In this document: positions 57,830 to 64,000 of the stretch, piece after piece | Layout of the letters: every line of letters starts with the position of its first letter | How positions within the stretch are numbered: the first letter of the stretch is position 1 | NCBI GenBank assembly: GCA_964480365.1 | Contig: CAYZPM010000001.1 | Location: 1-64,000, forward strand | Source: CAIQPV01 sp964480365 | Lineage (GTDB): Bacteria > Pseudomonadota > Gammaproteobacteria > Burkholderiales > Gallionellaceae | Reading direction: 5' to 3' | Length of the DNA: 64,000 nucleotides | Program-made: the position numbers and the translations under genes | Notes under the pieces: generated by a model | Seen by the model: the letters and a program-made list of their open reading frames with translations, nothing else | Told to the model about the DNA's origin: nothing | The model's database searches: none

Positions 57830-58675
57830 ATGCAGCTATTTCTAATCAGCGGCCTATCCGGCTCCGGCAAGAGCGTCGCGCTCAAGGTGCTGGAGGACAG
57901 CGGCTATTATTGCGTGGACAACATGCCCGCCGAGTTGCTGCCTGCCCTGATGGACAACCTGCGCCAAGCCGGAAAAACGCGCGTCGCCGTCAGCATTGAC
58001 GTGCGCAGCGGGGGCGGCGTGCAACAACTGCCGCATTACATCGAACAACTCAAGCAATACGGCCTTGACGTGCACTTGCTATTCCTCGACGCACAGACCG
58101 ATACGCTGGTAAAGCGTTTTTCCGAAACGCGCCGCCGCCATCCCTTGAGCGACGACAAGCTGACCCTGCCGGAATGCGTGCAGCGCGAGCGCGACCTGCT
58201 CGCCGAGATCGGACACATCGGCCATCACATCGACACCAGCGAACTCGGCGCCAATGCGCTGCGCGCCTGGGTCAAGGACTTCATCCATGTGGATCGCGCG
58301 CGCCTCACCCTGCTGTTCCAGTCGTTCGGTTTCAAGAACGGTATCCCGCTTGATGCCGACATGGTGTTCGACGTGCGCTGCCTGCCCAATCCTCATTACG
58401 ATCCCGTACTGCGTCCCTTGAGCGGACGCGACGCGGCGGTGATTGAATTTCTCGAACTCACCCCCATCGCGCAAAAGATGTACGAGGACATCCGCACCTT
58501 CGTCGAAGACTGGCTGCCATGCTTCCTCGCCGACAACCGCAGCTACCTCACCGTCGCCATCGGCTGCACCGGCGGACAACACCGTTCGGTGTATCTAGCA
58601 GAAAAACTGGCGCGCCATTTTCAGCCGCAACAGCAAGTGCTGCTGCGTCACCGCGAACTTGGCAACATCCATTAG
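57830..58675 (+). CDS. rapZ: RNase adapter RapZ
   Basis: 281 residues from ATG 57830. Walker A GLSGSGKS at residues 8-15, DVRCLPNP, and GCTGGQHRSVY near the C terminus are the family marks. RapZ binds UDP-GlcNAc-pathway signals and small RNAs and directs RNase E in enteric bacteria; in Betaproteobacteria its targets are less known. It follows hprK. Confidence 0.95.
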   Translation: MQLFLISGLSGSGKSVALKVLEDSGYYCVDNMPAELLPALMDNLRQAGKTRVAVSIDVRSGGGVQQLPHYIEQLKQYGLDVHLLFLDAQTDTLVKRFSETRRRHPLSDDKLTLPECVQRERDLLAEIGHIGHHIDTSELGANALRAWVKDFIHVDRARLTLLFQSFGFKNGIPLDADMVFDVRCLPNPHYDPVLRPLSGRDAAVIEFLELTPIAQKMYEDIRTFVEDWLPCFLADNRSYLTVAIGCTGGQHRSVYLAEKLARHFQPQQQVLLRHRELGNIH

Positions 58676-58677
58676 TA

Positions 58678-59055
58678 ATGCATTCCCCGCTCGCTTACAT
58701 CAAAATCGGTGACTGGATGGCGCTGCTGCTCGGCTCACTGTTCACCGTATGGATCGCCGCTACGCTATGGCAAGGCGGTGTGGCAGACAAGGCGATCATT
58801 CGTAGCGGCGGTAAAATATTCAGCGAAATTCCGCTGTCGCGCGACCAAATTATCGAAGTACCCGGCCCGCTCGGCTTCAGCAAAATTGCCATCCACAACC
58901 GCCAGGCGCGCATCGCCGCCGACCCCAGCCCGCGCCAATATTGCGTGCGCCAAGGCTGGCTGAAACAGGCAGGTGAAATTTCCATCTGCCTGCCTAATCA
59001 GGTCAGCGTCGAGCTAAACGGCGGAAACAAACGCTATGACAGCCTCAACTATTAG
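58678..59055 (+). CDS. NusG domain II-containing protein
   Basis: 125 residues from ATG 58678, 2 bp after the rapZ stop. An N-terminal membrane helix (WMALLLGSLFTVWIAATLW) precedes a small beta domain (AIIRSGGKIFSEIPLSRDQI, IHNRQARIAADPSPRQYCVR). The family is annotated NusG-II and usually accompanies the Gx transporter gene, as here; their overlap is 20 bp. The function is unknown; an envelope or redox role is possible. Confidence 0.85.
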   Translation: MHSPLAYIKIGDWMALLLGSLFTVWIAATLWQGGVADKAIIRSGGKIFSEIPLSRDQIIEVPGPLGFSKIAIHNRQARIAADPSPRQYCVRQGWLKQAGEISICLPNQVSVELNGGNKRYDSLNY

Positions 59056-59602
59056 GCTCGCCACAACAGCGACTGACCACCACATCGCGCGCATGGCCGC
59101 GCTGGCTCTCGGCTTGTCGGTGCTGGAAGCCGCCATCCCCTCGCCGCTGCCGGGCGTGAAGCCGGGGCTGGCCAACATCGTTACCCTCATCGTGCTTGAA
59201 CGCTACGGTTGGCGCATGGCGGCTTGGGTGTCACTATTGCGCGTGCTGGCGGGCGGCTTGTTGATGGGCAACTTCCTCGCTCCCGGATTTTTCCTGAGCC
59301 TTAGCGGTGCGCTGTGCAGCCTCGCCGTATTAGCCGCGAGTCAGCACTTACCTCAACGCTGGTTCGGCACCGTCACCCACAGCATCTTCGCCGCTTTCGC
59401 CCACATCGCAGGGCAACTGCTGCTGGTGTATTTCTGGCTCATTCCGCACGTCGGACTGCTCTACCTCGTGCCCATCTTCGCTGTGGCAGCGCTGCTATTC
59501 GGCACCGTGAACGGACTGATTGCCGCGCATTATCTGAGTGAAGAAAAAATTCACCACAGAGACACAGAGGCACAGAGAAATGCAAATTCAGCCGCAATTT
59601 AA
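59036..59602 (+). CDS. Gx transporter family protein
   Basis: 188 residues, mostly membrane helices: ALGLSVLEAAIPSPLPGVKP, GLANIVTLIVLERYGWRMAA, FLAPGFFLSLSGALCSLAVL, LVPIFAVAALLFGTVNGLIA. The pattern fits the Gx/heptaprenyl-diphosphate component I family, putative small-molecule transporters. The last 20 residues (EEKIHHRDTEAQRN) come from a common dispersed DNA repeat that has extended the frame past the usual end. Confidence 0.82.
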   Translation: MTASTIRLATTATDHHIARMAALALGLSVLEAAIPSPLPGVKPGLANIVTLIVLERYGWRMAAWVSLLRVLAGGLLMGNFLAPGFFLSLSGALCSLAVLAASQHLPQRWFGTVTHSIFAAFAHIAGQLLLVYFWLIPHVGLLYLVPIFAVAALLFGTVNGLIAAHYLSEEKIHHRDTEAQRNANSAAI

Positions 59603-59681
59603 ATTCTGCGATTCAGCGAGAGGGGCGAGATTGCCTTGTGGGCTTGCTTTGCGTTTCATCCAGAAGATTTTCTCTGTTTCT

Positions 59682-59740
59682 CTGAAACTACTTGCCATTC
59701 GACTAAGCAGCCAAGAAACGGCTGCCAAGTCGCTGGTTAT
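59682..59740 (+). repeat. 60-bp hairpin repeat (family A), copy 4
   Basis: TCTGAAACTACTTGCCATTC ... GCAGCCAAGAAACGGCTGC ... AAGTCGCTGGTTATG. The inner stem GCAGCC / GGCTGC is conserved by compensating changes relative to copies 2 and 3. It lies 16 bp before ubiX. Confidence 0.78.
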
Positions 59741-59755
59741 GTGGTGAATGCTTTT

Positions 59756-60364
59756 ATGAAAACTTTCACTCTAGCCATTACCGGCGCATCCGGCCTGCCT
59801 TACGCCATGCGCCTGCTCGAATGCCTGCTGCAAAGCGGGCAGCGCGTAAACCTGGTGTATTCGCAGGCCGCGCAGATCGTCGCCAAACAGGAACTGGATT
59901 TCACCCTGCCCAACCGCCCGCAGGACGCGGAAAAAATCCTGACGGAACGTATAGGACAATTCAGCGGCGAACTGCGCGTTTATGGTCGCGACGACTGGTA
60001 TGCGCCGATGGCCTCCGGCTCCAACCCTGGCGATGCAATGGTGATCTGTCCCTGCACCATGAGTACGCTCGGAAAGATTGCGGGCGGCATCAGCGACGAC
60101 CTCATCGCCCGCGCTGCCGATGTCATGCTCAAAGAAAAACGCGCGTTGATTTTAGTGCCGCGCGAAACGCCGTTCTCCGCGATCCATCTTGAAAATATGC
60201 TACGGCTGTCCCATGCAGGTGCAGTCATCCTGCCGCCTAATCCCGGCTTTTATCATCATCCGCAGAGCGTGCAGGACATCGTGGATTTCGTGGTGGCGCG
60301 GATACTCGATCATCTGGGGGTGGAGCAGACGCTGGTAAAACCTTGGGGAGAAGAAAGTAGGTAG
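59756..60364 (+). CDS. ubiX: Flavin prenyltransferase UbiX
   Basis: 202 residues from ATG 59756 (MKTFTLAITGASGLPYAM). TGASG at the N terminus binds flavin; SGSNPGDAMVICPCTMSTL and RETPFSAIHLENM are family marks. UbiX prenylates FMN to make the cofactor of UbiD decarboxylase in ubiquinone synthesis. A hairpin repeat precedes it. The neighbours do not include ubiD. Confidence 0.95.
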   Translation: MKTFTLAITGASGLPYAMRLLECLLQSGQRVNLVYSQAAQIVAKQELDFTLPNRPQDAEKILTERIGQFSGELRVYGRDDWYAPMASGSNPGDAMVICPCTMSTLGKIAGGISDDLIARAADVMLKEKRALILVPRETPFSAIHLENMLRLSHAGAVILPPNPGFYHHPQSVQDIVDFVVARILDHLGVEQTLVKPWGEESR

Positions 60365-60391
60365 GGCGCAATAACCAACGGGCATTGCGCC
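60365..60391 (+). repeat. Small palindrome after ubiX
   Basis: GGCGCAAT (60365-60372) and ATTGCGCC (60384-60391) form a perfect 8-bp inverted repeat around an 11-base loop. It may act as a stem at the end of ubiX and is a common repeat style. Confidence 0.5.
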
Positions 60392-60435
60392 GCATGAGTT
60401 TTCATCAGGTGTTACATCATTGCATCTTACGCGGG

Positions 60436-61131
60436 TTAGGCGAATTTTTGATTGCGTAGCCGAGATACGGCGAATAACGCGCACAGACCTAAGGAGAGCA
60501 TTACCCATCCATCAGGTTCTGGAACCGGCGACAGGACGATGCTGCCCCCAGGCGTGATAATGCCACCTCCGCCCGCGCCTAGCAGCGGCCCTGAGCAACT
60601 CCCTGAAATGACGCTCCCACCACCGCCTGCGATTAAGAGGGTGACACCACCTGCGCTTGTCCCTGAACATAGGCCACTTCCAGGTAGGGTGCCACCTGTG
60701 TCTGTGAGTGATATGGAGCCACCTGCGTTTGTGATGGAGCCAGACAAATTCACGTTGCTGGCGACAAGCGATAGGGTACCACCCAAACTATTCAGTGATC
60801 CAGAAACGGAAAGGCTACCGGGCGTCTCGATCCATAGGCTATTTGCGCTCATATTAAGTGTGCCCGCAATGTCGATATTTCCCGTCGCTAACAGTTCGAT
60901 TGGCTGCGCCGATGAAAGTCCGCTGAAATTGACAGTTACACCGCTCGGAATGAATATGTTAGTAAAATCAAAAATTGATTGCGTTGAGTTGAGAACCACC
61001 GAAGTTGTAGGCTGGAATAGACCGTCAGCTCCGCTTGATGTATAGGCTTTTGCTGTAACTGGAGAAAAGAATATAACCAAAGACAACGCCGTAACGACAG
61101 AGCGCAAGAATGTAATCAAATCGATATTCAT
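60436..61131 (-). CDS. Exported PEP-CTERM sorting-domain protein
   Basis: 231 residues from ATG 61131, with AGGAGC upstream. A signal peptide (ALSLVIFFSPVTAKA) leads to a Gly/Ser/Thr-rich body with repeated beta-strand blocks (NIDIAGTLNMSANSLWIETP, SLSVSGSLNSLGGTL) resembling filamentous-haemagglutinin-like passenger segments. It ends in SPVPEPDGWVMLSLGLCALF and a basic tail. It is a second exosortase substrate in this window. Confidence 0.85.
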   Translation of the reverse strand: MNIDLITFLRSVVTALSLVIFFSPVTAKAYTSSGADGLFQPTTSVVLNSTQSIFDFTNIFIPSGVTVNFSGLSSAQPIELLATGNIDIAGTLNMSANSLWIETPGSLSVSGSLNSLGGTLSLVASNVNLSGSITNAGGSISLTDTGGTLPGSGLCSGTSAGGVTLLIAGGGGSVISGSCSGPLLGAGGGGIITPGGSIVLSPVPEPDGWVMLSLGLCALFAVSRLRNQKFA

Positions 61132-61236
61132 GTTGCAGCTCCTAAATGATCCAAATATCACTATAGGAGAACAGTGTTACATTTGTGTGTCGGTGTCATG
61201 GCACAGTAGGGTGCAATGCAATTGCACCAACCAAAC

Positions 61237-61947
61237 TCAACCAGCAACCAAACCCTCGACCCAGCGTTGATATAGCTGCCGCGCGACGGCGTGCAGTTGC
61301 GGCAGCTTGTCCGCCATCTGCGCCTGCATGGCAGACGCGGATTGCACGGCGGGACTGCTGGCGCTGGCGGCGATCTCATTCGCGCCGACCTCACTCCAAT
61401 CGCGGATCATTTGTCCGGTCATTTCCACATGACATTGCAGGGCAAAATGTTTACCCAGCGCATAGGCCTGATTGGCACAGTGCATGCTGGACAATAGGTG
61501 AGTCGCGCCTTGCGGCAAGCTGAACGTTTCGCCGTGCCAGTGAAAGGCTTCGAACGTCTGCGTGTCGCCGAACCATGCGCGCGCCGTATTGTTGTCGGAT
61601 ACCGTCGCTTTACCCCAGCCGATTTCCTTGACCGGGTTGCGCGTCACCACGCCGCCCAATGCCTTGGATATGAGTTGCCCGCCTAGACAGTGCCCAAGCA
61701 CGGGAATGTCCCGCGCCACGGAATCGCGGGTAAGTGCAAGCACCGGAGGTATCCATGGCAGGTCGTCGTTCACGCTCATCGGCCCGCCCATGAATACCAG
61801 GCCGGAGAATTTGCTGGCATCACTTGGAACGGCATCGTTAGCATCAATGCGGATGAGTTGCCACGGAATGCCGCGCTCGTCGAGAAATTCGGCGAAATAG
61901 CCGGGGCCTTCGGTGGGTGAATGGCGGAAAATGGCGATGGGTTTCAT
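61237..61947 (-). CDS. Class I glutamine amidotransferase-like protein
   Basis: 236 residues from ATG 61947. The catalytic Cys lies in GHCLGGQLI, and His-Glu in QCHVEMT; FMGGPMSVND is the oxyanion loop. It lacks a synthetase domain, so the acceptor is unknown; similar stand-alone proteins are called GMP synthase-like. It lies between a PEP-CTERM gene and folE2 on the same strand. Confidence 0.88.
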   Translation of the reverse strand: MKPIAIFRHSPTEGPGYFAEFLDERGIPWQLIRIDANDAVPSDASKFSGLVFMGGPMSVNDDLPWIPPVLALTRDSVARDIPVLGHCLGGQLISKALGGVVTRNPVKEIGWGKATVSDNNTARAWFGDTQTFEAFHWHGETFSLPQGATHLLSSMHCANQAYALGKHFALQCHVEMTGQMIRDWSEVGANEIAASASSPAVQSASAMQAQMADKLPQLHAVARQLYQRWVEGLVAG

Positions 61948-62005
61948 ATGCAAGGTTCAAGGATTTTTGGGAATTTCATCGCGCAAAGCGTGCCATCCTT
62001 GCCCC

Positions 62006-62812
62006 TTACCCCTTCACCGTTTTGTCCCGCTCTATTAACGCATACGCCGAATGGTTATGTATCGATTCAAAATTTTCCGACTCGACAACATAGGCCTCGA
62101 CGCGCTCATCATCATTCAGCGCCGCCGCCACATCGCGCACCATGTCCTCGACAAACTTGGGATTGTCGTAAGCGCGTTCGGTGACAAATTTCTCGTCTGT
62201 GCGCTTGAGCAGTCCATATAATTCGCAGGACGCCTGATCTTCGGCATAGCGCACCACTTCTTCTATCCACACCGAGCGTTTGGTGCGCACGGTGATGGTA
62301 ACGTGCGAGCGCTGGTTGTGCGCGCCACGATCGGAAATTTTCTTGGAGCAGGGGCACAGGCTGGTGACCGGTACCTGCACCTTCATGGTAAAACGGTATT
62401 GCCCGTCGTCAATCTCGCCGACGAAGGTGACATCGTAGTCCAGCAGACTCTGGACGTCTGACACCGGCGCGGTCTTATTGACGAAATAGGGGAAACTCAT
62501 CTCGATGTAGCCGGATTTCGCTTCCAGTTTCTCCACCATCTCGCTCAGGATGCTCTGGAACGACTCCACCGAAATCTCGCGCCCGTGCTGGTTGAGTATT
62601 TCGACGAAGCGCGACATGTGCGTACCCTTAAAATCGTGCGGCAGATACACGTACATGTTGAAAGTGGCGATGGTGTGCTGCACGCCGACGCTCTTGTCTT
62701 TGACGACAACAGGATGGCGGATGCCCTTGATCCCCACCTTGTTGATCGCCAGATGGCGCGTGTCGGCCTGATTTTGCACATCGGCTATGGGTTTCGGTGC
62801 GGGAGAATTCAT
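62006..62812 (-). CDS. folE2: GTP cyclohydrolase FolE2
   Basis: 268 residues of the FolE2/type IB family: GIKGIRHPVVVKDKS, MSRFVEILNQHGREIS, the active Cys in TSLCPCSKK, and the Glu-rich NHSAYALIE end. It makes dihydroneopterin triphosphate from GTP for folate and queuosine. FolE2 uses metals other than zinc and is often zinc-starvation induced; no Zur box was recognised here. Confidence 0.94.
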   Translation of the reverse strand: MNSPAPKPIADVQNQADTRHLAINKVGIKGIRHPVVVKDKSVGVQHTIATFNMYVYLPHDFKGTHMSRFVEILNQHGREISVESFQSILSEMVEKLEAKSGYIEMSFPYFVNKTAPVSDVQSLLDYDVTFVGEIDDGQYRFTMKVQVPVTSLCPCSKKISDRGAHNQRSHVTITVRTKRSVWIEEVVRYAEDQASCELYGLLKRTDEKFVTERAYDNPKFVEDMVRDVAAALNDDERVEAYVVESENFESIHNHSAYALIERDKTVKG

Positions 62813-62867
62813 GGTTGCCCTCTCATTTGGATCAGTATTGGATAATTATAGCCAATACCCGATGTTT

Positions 62868-64000
62868 TTACTCGGGAATTTTTCGCAGAATGGAAGCGGC
62901 GATGCCGACGGCATCCAGGCCGCAAGCAGCCAGCATCTGCGCTGGTTCGCCTTGTTCCAGAAATGCATCCGGCAAACCGAGATGCAACAACGGCACTGCC
63001 ACTCCGTGCCGTTGCAGACATTCCGCCACCGCGCTGCCTGCACCGCCCTGCACAGTATTTTCTTCCACCGTCACCAGCAGCGAATGTTCGCGCGCCAATT
63101 GCAGCACCAGCTCCTCGTCCAGCGGTTTGACGAAGCGCATATTGGCTACAGTGGCGTTGAGTTGTTGCGCCGCCGCCAGAGCGGGGGCGAGCATGGAGCC
63201 GAACGCCAGGATAGCGACTTTTGCGCCCACATGACGAACCTCGCCTTTGCCGATGGGCAGCACATGCATTTTCTTGTCCGTCGCCACGCCCGTCCCGCAA
63301 CCGCGCGGATAGCGTACCGCGCTCGGGGTATCGAGGTGGAACGCGGTAGTCAACATCTGCCGACATTCGTTCTCATCGGCAGGCGTCATCAGCGTCAAGT
63401 TGGGGATGCAGCGCAGAAAACTCAGGTCGAAGCTGCCCGCGTGCGTTGCGCCATCCGCGCCGACCAGCCCGCCCCGGTCAATCGCCAGCATCACCGGCAA
63501 ATTCTGAATGGCGATGTCGTGGATCAGCTGGTCATAAGCGCGCTGCAAAAAGGTGGAATAGATCGCTACCACCGGCTTCAACCCTTCGCATGCCAACCCG
63601 GCGGCGAAGGTCAGCGCATGCTGCTCGGCGATGCCAACGTCGAAATAGCGCTCGGGAAATTTCTGTGCGAATTCAACCATGCCCGAACCTTCGCACATCG
63701 CCGGGGTGATACCGACCAGCCGTTCATCCTGCTCCGCCATGTCGCACAGCCACTCGCCAAAAATCTGCGTGTAAGTTGGCTTGCCCGCTGCCTTGGGAGC
63801 AATGCCGTTGAGCGGATCAAACTTGCCCACGCCGTGGTACAACACGCAGTCTTCTTCCGCATGGGCGTAGCCCTTGCCTTTCTGTGTTACCACATGCAGG
63901 AACTGTGGCCCTTCGAGGTGGCGGATATTGTTTAGCGTGGTGACCAGCACATCGAGGTCGTGACCATCTATGGGGCCGATATAATTAAAACCGAATTCCT
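62868..64000 (-). CDS. dxs: 1-deoxy-D-xylulose-5-phosphate synthase, C-terminal part
   Basis: The gene runs off the right edge; 377 codons are present, continuing as GFNYIGPIDGHDLDVL at the boundary. The visible part covers the pyrimidine-binding domain (EGSGMVEFAQKFPERYFDVG, EQHALTFAAGLA) and the C-terminal transketolase domain (NMRFVKPLDEELV). DXS makes DXP from pyruvate and glyceraldehyde-3-phosphate for isoprenoids and thiamine. The internal ATG at 63950 is not the start. Confidence 0.95.
   Translation of the reverse strand, partial: EFGFNYIGPIDGHDLDVLVTTLNNIRHLEGPQFLHVVTQKGKGYAHAEEDCVLYHGVGKFDPLNGIAPKAAGKPTYTQIFGEWLCDMAEQDERLVGITPAMCEGSGMVEFAQKFPERYFDVGIAEQHALTFAAGLACEGLKPVVAIYSTFLQRAYDQLIHDIAIQNLPVMLAIDRGGLVGADGATHAGSFDLSFLRCIPNLTLMTPADENECRQMLTTAFHLDTPSAVRYPRGCGTGVATDKKMHVLPIGKGEVRHVGAKVAILAFGSMLAPALAAAQQLNATVANMRFVKPLDEELVLQLAREHSLLVTVEENTVQGGAGSAVAECLQRHGVAVPLLHLGLPDAFLEQGEPAQMLAACGLDAVGIAASILRKIPE

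Overview
The window is most likely chromosome of a neutrophilic iron-oxidising betaproteobacterium of the Gallionellaceae type (Sideroxydans/Gallionella relatives). The strongest sign is a Cyc2-like protein (one CxxCH heme followed by a predicted outer-membrane barrel, 45896-47347 minus) beside a small monoheme cytochrome c. PEP-CTERM proteins, a Lys/Ala/Pro-repeat H1-like protein and a betaproteobacterial kds-lpt-rpoN-hpf-ptsN-hprK-rapZ order agree. All calls were made by reading translations and DNA by eye; no database search was run.

Layout. 1-64: a clipped piece of 23S rRNA (minus), then a near-consensus promoter and ychF. 1490-11085: an integrated element of about 9.6 kb with integrase, hicAB, two unknown genes (one HTH-like), an AlpA-type regulator, three small unknown genes, a TOPRIM primase/DUF927 helicase, a HAD-like gene and a terminase-small-subunit-like gene. 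It has no capsid or tail genes, so it looks like a phage satellite. Its replication/regulation block is framed by a perfect 152-bp inverted repeat carrying GTCGGGACA iterons. 11344-22000: housekeeping genes (ridA, recG, ubiC, corA/mgtE divergent pair, H1-like, lysA, lptM, cyaY, corC, ybeY). 21674-26418: a REC-PAS-PAS-GGDEF-EAL protein, remnants of two more receiver domains, an unknown gene and a PEP-CTERM protein. 26912-32507: a defence-like island with an MmeI-type restriction-modification fusion, three unrecognised or DUF1828/1829 genes, and higBA. 32812-45258: tRNA-Met, a SPOR protein, coaX, birA, a patatin, a hydrolase-ACP-ketosynthase trio, a YkgJ protein, a DHH phosphoesterase and hrpA. 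45371-50496: cytochrome c, cyc2, a pseudopilin-like gene and a potassium/proton antiporter. 50763-59055: the long kdsD-to-rapZ cluster plus a NusG-II protein. 59036-64000: Gx transporter, ubiX, a PEP-CTERM protein, a glutamine amidotransferase, folE2 and the 3' part of dxs.

The most unusual signals are: (1) hrpA interrupted in frame by a DUF559 endonuclease domain flanked by G/C-rich palindromes, plus at least four smaller palindrome insertions; the same palindrome family sits in frame in the MmeI-like gene and in intergenic gaps; (2) the satellite-like element with its perfect inverted iteron repeat and a nested hairpin over the alpA start; (3) a second 60-bp hairpin repeat family in four copies; (4) an unexplained three-gene module next to the MmeI-like enzyme.
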